This document shows positions 10,137 through 19,373 of a stretch of 41,635 nt of DNA, in pieces. The notes beneath the pieces were generated by a model, which saw only the letters and a list, made by a program, of their open reading frames with translations, was not told the DNA's origin and ran no database searches. Both the position numbers and the translations under genes were made by a program. Each line of letters starts with the position of its first letter. Within the stretch, counting starts at the first letter, position 1. The stretch spans positions 4,956 to 46,590 of the forward strand of contig NW_014013553.1 in the NCBI RefSeq assembly GCF_000611645.1, given 5' to 3'. The DNA comes from Monoraphidium neglectum. Its lineage: Eukaryota; Chlorophyta; Chlorophyceae; Sphaeropleales; Selenastraceae.

Positions 10137-11983
10137 ATGCGCGCCAGTGGCCCCGTTATGGGGACCAGGGCGCAATGTGTGCGTGTTAAAGGCCCTGTGG
10201 CCCCCGGTAGACGCCCCTGCGCGGTCGTGGCCCGGCTCGCTGCAGTCGACGCTGCCACGCCGCCATGCCCATCCCCGCCGACGGCGCTTGGCGTGCTGCA
10301 GGCGCGCATCAGCCATGCCACAGCGCTGCTGGGCGAGACGAAGGCCGCGCTGCTAGTGCGGCGCGAGCGCGAGGCACGCGCGGCGATTGCCATGGCTGAG
10401 GAGGCCAGCGCGCGCTGCGACATCATGCATCAGCAGAGGGGCGCTGTTGCCAGTGCACAGTCCTGGACGAATGTGGCGGGCTGCGCACCAAAGGCATTTG
10501 AAGATATGAGCGAGCTGCTGGCGGAGATAGAGGCTCGCAGGGGCGCAGACTTCGACGTCGACGTGGCCGCGGAGCGCCCCCCCGCTCCCTTCAACAGCAG
10601 CGCCCCGCAGCGCCGCGGCCCCTCGCTGCTCCGCGTGCTGCGCCGCCTGAATGCAGACGCGGCGGCGCTCGCCGCAGAGCGCGGTGCCGACGACCCCGCA
10701 GCTATCGCGGCGGCACATGCTGCTGCGGATCTGCTGCGTGAGGGGCGTGCGATGCTGCATGGCTTCGGGATCACCAGCCAAGGGGCCCGGCGCACGCAGG
10801 CCCTTATGCAAAGGTGCGTTGACGCTGCTGTTGCCAATCACAGATAAGGCGGGTGCTTAAGTGCAATCGTTCAGAATGTACAGGGAACGAGGGACAGTGC
10901 TCTCTGCTGGAGGCTCTGCCGCATGTCTTGCGCACAAAGCTCTAAGCCGCCCGCAATTACCGTATCCACCATCCCCTCGCCATGCAAAATCCCTGAATTG
11001 GCGCCCGCAGGTACAACGACGAGCTGGCGGCCAAGCAGGAGCAGCAAGACAGGGACGTGGCCGACCACCTTCGCACCATGATCGAGCTGCTCCCGCCGCG
11101 CTGGCGTCAAAACTGGGAGTACGGCACCCCCTACGACATGATGATGAGGAACGTGGGCAGCATCAACACCTCCGCGATCTACAAATGGGCGTGCACAGAA
11201 AGCATATTCTACGAGGAGCCCACCGCGCGCCCCGAGGACCGCTGGATCCCGACCGGCATGGAGTGCTCCGTGGCGGAGGCCATCGCCGCCGCCGGCGGGC
11301 CCCTCAAGGACCACCCCAGCTGGAGTCTTCCCCACACCATCACAGGCCTGCATGTCATCATCGACCGCAGCCCCTGGGACGACTCCAGGCGCCGCGACAG
11401 GGCGCTCGAGTTCGGCGCGACCACAGCCCCGCAGCAGCCAGCCTTTGATGTCGACGCAGACTCCCTCCTCCCAATGCGCCGGCCGCAGCCGGTGTGCCCA
11501 GCGGAGCCCACTCCCTCGGCGTCTTGCCAGTGGAGCGCACCTGCGGCGCCGCGGCGCTTGAGGCTGCAGCCGCCGCGACCCGCGCTCACCGCCGCCTGGT
11601 GGGCGACCCCCGCCGCAGCCATCTCCCATGAGCAGGCCAGCATCTTCAGCCTGCCCGCTTTCAACAGCGCCCTCCCCACAGTCACATCTGCTGCTGCTGG
11701 TGCATGCGTGGCGCAGCGTGTGATGCTGACCGGGCGCAGCGCGGCAGTGGCTGCCGCAGGGATGGGCGACCACGCCCCCTGCCTGCTCGCGTACCACGCG
11801 GCAGCGGCCGCGCCGCCTGCGCCCTGCGACCAGGTCAAGCCCGCTGACACGGCCGGCCGCAAGAAGCGGTGGTGGGGCCGGCGCGCAGCGGCATGCGCTG
11901 CGAGCGGCGTCCTGTTGGGCGGCCTGCACCTGCTGTGCTCTGCTGGCTCTGCGGCTGCGGGCCTCCTGGCGCTGACCACCTGA
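10137..11983 (+). CDS. Paralogue A of an unrecognised two-exon family, with possible C-terminal membrane anchor
   Basis: Exon 1 is 10137-10813 (677 nt, donor AG|GTGCGT). Exon 2 is 11011-11983 (acceptor CCCGCAG). The join restores Arg in MQRYNDELAAKQEQ, giving about 549 aa. The start is supported because copies B and C begin at the same codon and also have a 677-nt first exon. Order of parts: a basic, Cys-containing leader to about residue 40, possibly a targeting peptide; helices rich in Ala/Arg/Glu (KAALLVRREREARAA); EIEARRGADFDVDVAAE; then the strongly conserved block DHLRTMIELLPPRWRQ ... PTARPEDRW ... PTGMECSVAEAIAAAGG ... HTITGLHVIIDR. After LLPMR, B and C stop but A continues about 160 residues, ending in a basic patch (GRKKRWWGRR) and a hydrophobic stretch of about 30 residues at the C-terminus, like a tail anchor. 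No known family is recognised. Confidence 0.82.
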
Positions 11984-13138
11984 CAAGCCTCTGTCAAAGG
12001 CAGTGGAGCACCCTCGCCGTGTGAGCGCCGCCTGTCGGTTGCACGGCGCCCGCCGCGCAACACACGGTTCTTCGGTGGCTGCAACCTCTCTCTCTGTTGC
12101 AAAGTTACAAACTTTGTCTGCATCGACTGCCGTTGTGTCAACTGTGACCATTGTAGGCCGCCCGCTTCTTGGTTTGCGCTCTGCCATGGGTTTGGGCCCT
12201 TTTCAAGGCCCAAACCTGACAACCTGACCACCACCCGCGCTGCCTGTCTGAGGGTTGCATGCGTCGTCGTCCCCTCCGGAACTGAGGGGAAGGAGTTTTC
12301 CTGTCAAGCTTGGATTCTCCTTGCCTCGTCACCTTCTTGCTTGGCGGCTGGATTGCAGGGCTGCTGCTTTGCGCGGTCCGGCAATCAGCTGCAAGCAATG
12401 CCGTTGACTTGTGGGAGGTTCTCGTGACACGTCAACCCCTGCTTACAGGGACCCTGCCTGCATGCTTCTGTACGCCGTTCACATCCTTCCACTCGCGTGA
12501 TATTGTATGCCTCTTTTCCTGCTTGCTTTTGGAACTGAAGGGCTGCTGCTGTGCGCGGCCCTACTTCAACTCAACTGGCAACGTGAGGATCACCATGAGA
12601 AGGTTTCTTGGCTGCGCTGGGCGCGCTGAGCACCCCTGCGAAATTTGCAGGGGCGAGATTCCAGCTGCGCTGGGCGCGCTGGGCCCCCCCGCTGAACTTA
12701 GGATCAACCGTTTCGCTTGCCACAAGCACTCCGTCATATGACCGTGTAACAACCTTGTGTACGTGGCACACGTGTCATGGGCTTGTGCCTGTAACCACGG
12801 AAGGGTTTGCTGGTATTCAAACCCTTATGTCGAGAGGTTGTGGCTAGAAGTGTACATATACAGCGGGGCATAAAGCCAGTCGTGGATTGCCAACAGTGCG
12901 TGTTGCATTGACTGGCAGGCATCCAAGGGGAAGGGTGACGCGTGACGGTCACCGCTGCAGGGGCTGGCCAACAGCGCACAATCTGTGGCCAAGAACGCTG
13001 ATTCAGGCTTACGATGGTGGCGGAGGGATGACGCCCGAAGTGGTGCTGCAGACCCGAGACAACAGGTGCGTCAGGCGGCCGGCTTTTTTGGAGGCTCGGG
13101 TAGCCTGGGTTGCAGCAACAGATGGGCTGCGGCGCTAG
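11984..13138. other. No supported gene; likely 3' flank of paralogue A
   Basis: Contains TGTAA at 12745-12749 and 12790-12794, candidate polyadenylation signals on +. It also has a short imperfect duplication: the phrase GCTGCGCTGGGCGCGCTG recurs near 12610 and 12664. An open stretch near 12990-13062 ends at a good donor (ACAG|GTGCGT), but no phase-compatible partner was found. Confidence 0.35.
12189..12216. repeat. 10-bp stem inverted repeat downstream of paralogue A
   Basis: GGTTTGGGCC and its perfect reverse complement GGCCCAAACC are separated by eight bases (CTTTTCAA). It lies about 200 bp past the stop codon of paralogue A, probably in its 3' untranslated region, where it would form an RNA hairpin. 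A transposon footprint is also possible. Confidence 0.6.
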
Positions 13139-13147
13139 GAGGCTCAG

Positions 13148-13242
<95 letters not shown>

Positions 13243-13591
13243 CCAGCAGCAGCGGCTGCGGCAGAAGCAGCACCAGGCGATGCAGCCACGGATTGGCGCG
13301 CCCGCTGCGCAGACACCAGCAGCCGGCGTAATCGCTGCCCCAAAGTGGTGCGCGGAGTGGGGCCCCACGGGGGGGGCGGCGGGCGCGGAGGGCCAGCTGC
13401 GCCTGGGCCGCGGCTGTCAGATTGTGCGGCATTGCAGCGAGGAGTGCGCCAGGTGCGCATGGAAGGGCAGATATCGGGCGGAACGCCAGGAGGGCGGGCC
13501 GGCAGGCGTGTTGCGCAGCCGTCATCAAGTCAGCAGCTGCACCCGTGGGCTTCAGCAGCAGGCAGCAGCCTTGCGTGCAGCACATTCGTGA
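13139..13591 (+). pseudogene. CAG-repeat exon with degenerate MYND-like zinc finger
   Basis: After a possible acceptor (CGCTAG|GAG), the plus-strand frame reads EAQW, a Gln run, HQQQRLRQKQHQAM, and then a segment resembling the second half of a MYND finger: GCQIVRHCSEECARCAWKGR. Canonical MYND fingers end with W-x2-H-x3-C and begin with paired C-x2-C. Here the final His and Cys read as Arg (WKGRYRAER) and the first pair is only CAEW. Several of the eight zinc ligands are therefore missing. It may be a decayed terminal exon of a MYND gene, or a divergent non-binding copy. No upstream exon joins in phase, so I treat it as a relic. Confidence 0.35.
13148..13270. repeat. CAG trinucleotide tract
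   Basis: A nearly pure GCA/CAG run with a few ACA, CCA and CGG interruptions. Depending on the frame it codes for Gln, Ala or Ser on + and Leu, Ala or Cys on -. Only the Gln frame leads into a protein-like segment. Confidence 0.9.
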
Positions 13592-14497
13592 TCTGTTGTT
13601 GCACACCCACCGCACGAGTAAAGCGAACACACCCAATGAGTGACCTGATTTAGTGTTGATGCCAGGGCCCCAGCCATGCAGCGGCTCGTGTGCCTTAAGG
13701 ATGATAGTGCAGGTGTGCAAAAAGTCCGCTGGAGGTACGGGTTGTGCGGGCTGTCCACTCGCATTGGACAGAGTCACCGGAGGGGGAAATTGGACAATAA
13801 ACAGTCATAGACAGCTGCACTGCATCGCATTGCTTTCGCCAAAGCCCGCGCCCGGCGCCTGCTGCGCACCAGCACCCATTGCACGCGACAGTGGCACAGA
13901 GCGCCGCCGCCACAGCGTGTGGACAGGGGATTGGAGATAGACGGGGTTTGCATTGCGGCGTTAAGCCTTAAACAACTCACATTATGTGCGCGCGGGCGGC
14001 TGAACCAGTAGGCGCGGCAGTCTCTGCCGGAGACTGCACCTCAGAGCTGCAGGAGCTGGCGTTGACAACAGTAATTAGGGGCGCGTAAAATTGGCTTGAA
14101 TAAGGGAAGGTGCACGGGGGCGGCGCAAGCCGAACTTTGCTGGACACATGGGTGGCCGGCAAGAGGCGTGACAGCAGGGTGCATCAGCTGTCATCTTGCA
14201 TCTTGCAGGGCCACAGGGTGCTGTCAAGGCCCAAGAGCCGCGGTGCAGAGGTAAGCGGGAGTACCGGGGGCCGACAAGAGCATGATCTTGGCTGGATTAT
14301 CCGAGCTGCTCATGGCGCATTGCCGCAAGGATCCCCTTTGCAGCACCCTGTAGTACCAAGCGTCGGTTCGCTGGGGCCCCAGTTCGGCTCCATAGTTTCT
14401 TGGACCCGGCAATTTAGGTTGCATTGTTTTGGTGACGAATCGCACTAAATAAGGCTGTATGGTGTGTTCATGTGTGCCGGTTGTGCCCAGCTGGAGA
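13592..14497. other. No supported gene
   Basis: Scattered short frames on both strands without domains or consistent splice sites. Spacer between the MYND-like relic and the palindrome. Confidence 0.35.
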
Positions 14498-14521
14498 ATG
14501 TGCTATGAGCTCATAGCACAT
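14498..14521. repeat. 24-bp perfect palindrome
   Basis: The half site ATGTGCTATGAG is followed directly by its reverse complement, with no spacer. The next outer pair (A at 14497, C at 14522) does not match. It could extrude a cruciform, bind a dimeric protein or mark an insertion footprint. Confidence 0.85.
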
Positions 14522-14718
14522 CCTCGGAGACAAATTTCGGTGGTTCGGGCGTTCGCGGCTTGCTTGGACAAAGTTCCTGCATTCCTGAGGCTTTGATTTG
14601 TTCGACCCCGACCGATATACAGCCCGCTATCGCAACAGAGATCATCTCGAATCGAGACGACCTCGTGATCGGCAACAATGAGGTCTATGTACCTCTACGC
14701 CGGCTCGAAGCCGCTTAA
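14509..14718 (+). other. Orphan open segment without a start codon
   Basis: From the TGA at 14506 to the TAA at 14716 the frame is open for 69 codons but has no ATG. The second half looks protein-like (TDIQPAIATEIISNRDD, VIGNNEVYVPLRRLEAA) and is visibly less GC-rich than the neighbouring genes. It could be a terminal exon of an unfound gene or a fragment of foreign or transposon origin. No family is recognised. Confidence 0.3.
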
Positions 14719-14866
14719 CGTGCGTCTCTGACCCCTGTGGATGAGGCCTGAGCCTGGCGGCCGCATGCTGTGCTGGGCAGCATCAAGCGCATTCTTTGCT
14801 GGGTGGATCAATTTTCAGGCACCACTTTTCCCAACTGCGCAGTGCTGATCTGCACACTGTGCAATC

Positions 14867-16081
14867 ATGCAGGCACACCCCACTCGAACGAGGACGCTTG
14901 CGCCGTCCAGCATCTGCATGCCCAGGCGGGCAGCCGTCCAATGCTGTGTTGTGCGTGGAAACGGCGACGACGGCAGCGGCGGCAGCGGCAGCGCCAGCGG
15001 CAGCGGCGGCAGCAGCAACGCAGCCCGCAGCTGGGTGCCTGCAGCAGTTCTGGAACGACTTCCCCAGAAGGCGCTGCGGGAAATTGATCAGATCCACCTC
15101 CCACGCACTCTGGAGAATAGGGTGCAGTTCGTCGCACCCCGCGAGCCGCCGCCCTCGCCGCAGCTGCTCTTGTACGCTGTCAAGGCTGCGGCGGCGGTTT
15201 GCCCAGGCCCCACGTACGGGGAGGACGCCCTGACAGTGGCAGAGGTGGTATTTTTCGTAGTCAACGCAGTGCAGAATTATGAGGTGAAACAGCAGGACAC
15301 GGCGGCTGGGCACGCGGGCGCGTCGACAGGCGAGGGGCCTGCCGCGCTGCACGCCCTGCAGCGGCTTGAGCTGCCGCTTCAGGGTCTCAACGCGCTGCTG
15401 CCGCGCGTCGAGAAGATTGCCCGGCATTGGGGCGAGACTTGGGACCAGCGAGATGCGGAGGTGGCCGCGAAGGTGGCAGCCGCGCTAGTGCCCCTGCCCC
15501 ACGGCTTGGACGACATGGCGCGTGCGTCAGCATTGGTTTACATGATCATCAGAGCGCTCAAGGAGCAGCAGGAGGGGGAGGGCGCCGCGGGCGCGTCCCG
15601 CGTCGTCATGTGGCGCGGCCGTGCAGCGCCTGAGGCCGACTTTACCTCCGACCAGAACCCCGCGCTGATGGAAGAGCTGGAGGCGGCGCTGCGCGACTCA
15701 GACCTGCCTTGCATACGGCAGGACATGGCTGAGGCGCTGAACAGGGCAGCCGCGGCCACTGCGCCCACCTCAGCAGACTCGAGAAATATCGTGCTCATGG
15801 CTGCCTCTCTGATCAAAAATCAGAGCACTGAGAGGGCGTGGCGCGCGGCGCGCGACGCCGAGGACGCGCGGTATGTGGCGGACCAGCAGGCTGCTCGGCA
15901 GAAGCGGCGCGACGCTCTGCATGCAAGGATACGAAGGTGGAGGGGGGAGCACTCCAAGCTGCTCAAGCAGCTGCAGGCGTGCAGCGGCGACGAGGCGCGT
16001 GAGGCTGCGCTGAAAGACAAGCTGGAGGGTTACGACAGGGTGATAGCCACCGCGCTCAAGGCGTTGGAGGGCGCCACTTGA
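14867..16081 (+). CDS. Hypothetical intronless protein, 404 aa, possibly organelle-targeted
   Basis: Single open frame. The N-terminus (MQAHPTRTRTLAPSSICMPRRA, then CCVVRG) is rich in Arg/Ser/Ala and lacks acidic residues, as in chloroplast transit peptides. A Gly/Ser linker follows at about residues 33-50. The body is helical: PAAVLERLPQKALREID, then LTVAEVVFFVVNAVQNYEV, then a segment with HWGETWDQRDAEVAAKVAA. The C-terminal third is Arg/Ala-rich and coiled-coil-like (LHARIRRWRGEHSKLLKQLQ). There is no catalytic motif and no clear membrane segment. It lies between paralogues A and B but shows no clear similarity to them beyond composition. Met at residue 18 is an alternative start. Unknown function; codon use and length make a real gene likely. 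Confidence 0.7.
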   Translation: MQAHPTRTRTLAPSSICMPRRAAVQCCVVRGNGDDGSGGSGSASGSGGSSNAARSWVPAAVLERLPQKALREIDQIHLPRTLENRVQFVAPREPPPSPQLLLYAVKAAAAVCPGPTYGEDALTVAEVVFFVVNAVQNYEVKQQDTAAGHAGASTGEGPAALHALQRLELPLQGLNALLPRVEKIARHWGETWDQRDAEVAAKVAAALVPLPHGLDDMARASALVYMIIRALKEQQEGEGAAGASRVVMWRGRAAPEADFTSDQNPALMEELEAALRDSDLPCIRQDMAEALNRAAAATAPTSADSRNIVLMAASLIKNQSTERAWRAARDAEDARYVADQQAARQKRRDALHARIRRWRGEHSKLLKQLQACSGDEAREAALKDKLEGYDRVIATALKALEGAT

Positions 16082-18361
16082 ATTGTCAAGGGGTTGGCCT
16101 TGCGAGCGGGGCGCAGAGAAGGCATGCTTTCCATGCCTGTGCCCCAACATTCTGAAGCCAGCCGCTAAATTGCCTTGTGTGCAGTGCGCTTGTCGTTTGT
16201 GGCCGCGTGCATACAAAAGAGGCTGGCACGTAACTTGCACGGCATGCATTAGTCATTTGCAAAGCTAGGGAGGCTTTCGATCTTGATCATGGCATCGTCA
16301 CAAATGTGCAGTGCTGGTGCGTGCATTTGGAGTTGGGCTCGGTCCTCAAGTAATACATTCAACAGCATCTGTCAGACGATTGAATATGATGTTGTGATGC
16401 CCAAAAGATTGCCTCATCCCGTGCTTGGCAGCTGCTACTAGCCCAGATGACAACTGTTGCGAAGGAAGCTGCGTGATGCGCAGTGCTGATGTCACCCTTT
16501 GAACTCCAAAGCCAGCATTGAACTAGGCCGCCTCACTTGACCACGATGCTGCGGCCTGCGGGGCGGCCAGGGTCACACCTCTGAAGCACTGCCTGCGTTG
16601 CTTTCAAGCCCCCTCCCTGGCTTGATGCACCTTGTGCCAAAGCAGCTCACGTGCTCGCGCTGCAGCCTGTCCTGCTGACCTCCACATGTCGGTTGGGTGG
16701 TCGCCATCAAGCTGTGCCGCAGCTTGCCTGGTGGTGTTGACAATGCAGCACCATCTGAAAGGAGGAGTGCACGGGTGATGGTGGGGCTTCAGCCAAAGCG
16801 GCAAATGGTGTAGAATTCAACAGTGTGCTGGGCTCCAGGAGTGCAGGCGCAATTTGGGGGTTGGGGCTGTGGTATCTGCAACAGAAGCGGTGCTCGCAAT
16901 TGGGCAGCTTGCTGCTACTCAATATGGAACGGATGCTGGGTGACGTCTAATCAGACTCTTGCTTACTGCTAGCAGGCATATGTGCCCAAGGCGCCATGAT
17001 GGTGGCACAGCTGGCCTCCCTCCTTCTGTCACACCCCTGCACAGCGGGAATCTCACCCCTCAGCAGAAAGGACAGTGTCGCGCGGTGTGTCGTCCAGTCG
17101 CCAGTAGACAGGCCCATCAACCCACAGCAACTCCTGGTGCAGGGCAGGGGCGCGGGGACCACGCGCATACAAGAATCATGAGCGTGTGCTCTTGCGGGTT
17201 CAATTGAGACAGACGCATTCAAGCCCGCCGGGATAAGCAAAGGAGATCGCGGTCGTGGGGTTGGGATGTTGAGGGGGGCCAGGACGCAACCACGGCACCA
17301 GAATACTGACACACAAGTCAACTGGAGATGTACCTGGGCCAATCCGCTGCATGTTTATTACATGCATGGAGGCAGCAGGAAACGGCTCCTCTGAACCACA
17401 TGCGATGCATTGACCGCACCTTATCGCTCACGAGCTGGCGAGAAGCTGCAGCAAGCCGCCACCGCCCGCCCGCCGGCTGCTCTGCTTGCAGGTCCCAACT
17501 GCCTCTCCTGACCCTCAGCAAGCCAAGAGGGCTCTGCATGCTCAAGGTGTGAGTAGCACAAGAAGAGTCATTTATTGAGAGCTCCTGAGTGGGGATGATG
17601 CCAAGCTCTGGTAGGGTATGGGCAAAGCATATTCAATCGATTGGCAGGCTGATGGAAAAGCAGACTTTGCGGCGGCTCTGATCCCTGTCAATTGCCAGAC
17701 GGCCGCCGCCCGCCGCCCAGCGCCAAGCGCTAGCAGCCGCCAGCCTATGAGGTCCCACAAGCCACGCACCTGAGCCTTGAGGCACTCCTCAAAATCCAGA
17801 ACCATGCTATGCTGCCCCCGAACACCGCCGCTGCGCTGCGCCCTGGCCCCTGAACGAGCCGTGCGGCCACCACCAGCCGCACTCTGCGCTTCCTCCCACT
17901 GGAACCACGGCTGTCAGCTGGGTCTCCATGAAAACAAAAACACTAAGATGCCAGGCCCGCGGCACTCGGCAGCCGGGCCAGCCCGCTGGACAGCAGTGCT
18001 GTGTAGCGACGTAGTGACGAAGTGATGTCATGCCTGGCGGATCTACCGGTGTGATGGAGGTTTACAGGGGAATCAACAAGATGAAGGTTGATGTACGGTG
18101 CAGCCACGTGCACACATGAGGCGACCGGCAAAGCTGGTGCCGCGTTTGCCGCGCCCAAGGCTGCCCCTGGGGTGCGCGGCGAGAGCCAAATGCCTTTTTT
18201 CGCCAATCACGCGGCTGCGTAGAGGCGCACCTTGATTTCAAATTCAGCGCAGGCCAACAGCTGTCGAGGAGATGTGTGCGGAGCCTCGCTCGGCTGTGAC
18301 AATCCAAGCTAGCAGCACGGCTGGCGCTCGGTGGCTCGGCAGTGTGCGCTGACTCCGCCGC
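16082..18361. other. 2.3 kb without a supported gene
   Basis: Many short frames on both strands (for example 16947-17342 -, 17572-17805 -), none with a domain or a convincing exon chain. A minus-strand TGTAA (TTACA on +) near 18060 may end the hotdog dehydratase transcript. Undetected small exons are possible. Confidence 0.35.
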
Positions 18362-18949
18362 TCACCCCTCAACCGCACGCGGCCGGCCCCCAATCAACGC
18401 CAGGGCCGTACCGTCGACGAGCACGCGCCCATCGCTCGCCGCGTGACACGCCGTGGCGAACCGCACGCGCCCGCCGGACGCGTGCGTTACGGTCACGTGT
18501 GCGTGCACGGGCTCGTCAACCGCACACTGAGACCTGAACGCGAGGGTCTGCGTCAGGTACAGGGCGCCGCTGAATTGCGACCCAATGATGGCGGGGAAGA
18601 GGGATGCCAACAACATGCCCGGCACGATCGGCGGCGGCTGCGCCGCAGGGGCGGCTGCAGACGCATGATCTGCAGCAGGGCCGGAAGCAGCTGCCGTGTG
18701 AATGGGGTTCGTATCGCCTGTCAGCTCCGTGAAGGCATCCACGGCGGCTGCGTCAAAGGTTCTGTCGACTGAGTATATAGCTCCTATGGCCAGGCTGTGT
18801 GCTTGTCGGAGGGCGGGGGCTGTGAGGACAGCAACAGCAACTGCGCCGCCCATGCTGCTGCGCCGCATGAGCGCCCTGTGCAGCATGAACGGCAACATTG
18901 AGAGCAGGAGACGGGCGCAGGAATGCGGAATGTGTGGTGTGCTTTGCAC
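18362..18949 (-). CDS. MaoC/HTD2-like hotdog-fold 3-hydroxyacyl-thioester dehydratase
   Basis: Single exon, 195 aa. It carries the hydratase-2 signature TGDTNPIH (Asp79, Asn81, His84; Asp and His are the catalytic pair in this family), then PIVPGMLLASLFPAIIGSQF and GALYLTQTLAFRS, the usual order for MaoC-like enzymes. The family reversibly dehydrates (R)-3-hydroxyacyl thioesters; the eukaryotic HTD2/mtHD branch acts in mitochondrial fatty-acid synthesis. The N-terminus (Arg residues, few acidic ones, Leu-rich) could be a mitochondrial presequence. Met22 or Met33 are alternative starts. Between His84 and PIVPGM lies a low-complexity Ala/Pro insert in place of the usual short loop. It lies downstream of paralogues B and C on the same strand, with no evident functional link. 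Confidence 0.85.
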   Translation of the reverse strand: MQSTPHIPHSCARLLLSMLPFMLHRALMRRSSMGGAVAVAVLTAPALRQAHSLAIGAIYSVDRTFDAAAVDAFTELTGDTNPIHTAAASGPAADHASAAAPAAQPPPIVPGMLLASLFPAIIGSQFSGALYLTQTLAFRSQCAVDEPVHAHVTVTHASGGRVRFATACHAASDGRVLVDGTALALIGGRPRAVEG

Positions 18950-19016
18950 AGTGATTACTGCGATCTAGAGCTCTGAGCGTCTACGGTAAGTATGGTAAAT
19001 TGCGGGGTGACTGGAG

Positions 19017-19021
19017 TTACA
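19017..19021 (-). terminator. Candidate polyadenylation signal of paralogue B (TGTAA)
   Basis: TTACA on + is TGTAA on the minus strand, about 355 bp past the stop of paralogue B. The same site in the same context is kept at 21177-21181, about 335 bp past paralogue C. TGTAA is the usual chlorophyte signal. Confidence 0.45.
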
Positions 19022-19373
19022 CGGTGGTGTGAAGGACGAACAGTACGCCTTCATGATCTGGAATCATAACACTATAAAATGCAGGAGTCAGTGTCTGGAT
19101 GAGTAGACCTGCCGCGCCACGCTCGTACAGCGCTGGGCACGGCGCTCCGCTGCGAAAGCAACTTGCACCGTTGCCGTTGAACAGGACTGCAAGTGTTGAG
19201 CGCCAGGAAAAGGCGCTGGTTTGGAACGATGGGCTGAGGTTGAGGCCTGCTGTAACTTGCGTGATGCGGCTGTGTCAGAGCTGGTCAGCAGCTTTGTGAG
19301 GTCAGACCGGGATGGATTCAGGTCCGAAGCCAGGCGTTGATGCATACGGGTTCAGGGCTGCTGGATGCGTGGG

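Noticed and set aside
10871..12234. Minus-strand frames of 438 and 341 codons opposite paralogue A
   Set aside because: Lie antisense to exon 2 and its conserved core. High GC keeps the complementary frames open by chance, and the same shadows appear opposite B and C.
12734..13777. 347-codon minus-strand frame with a poly-Leu run
   Set aside because: The run is the complement of the CAG tract, and the flanks have no domain or signal.
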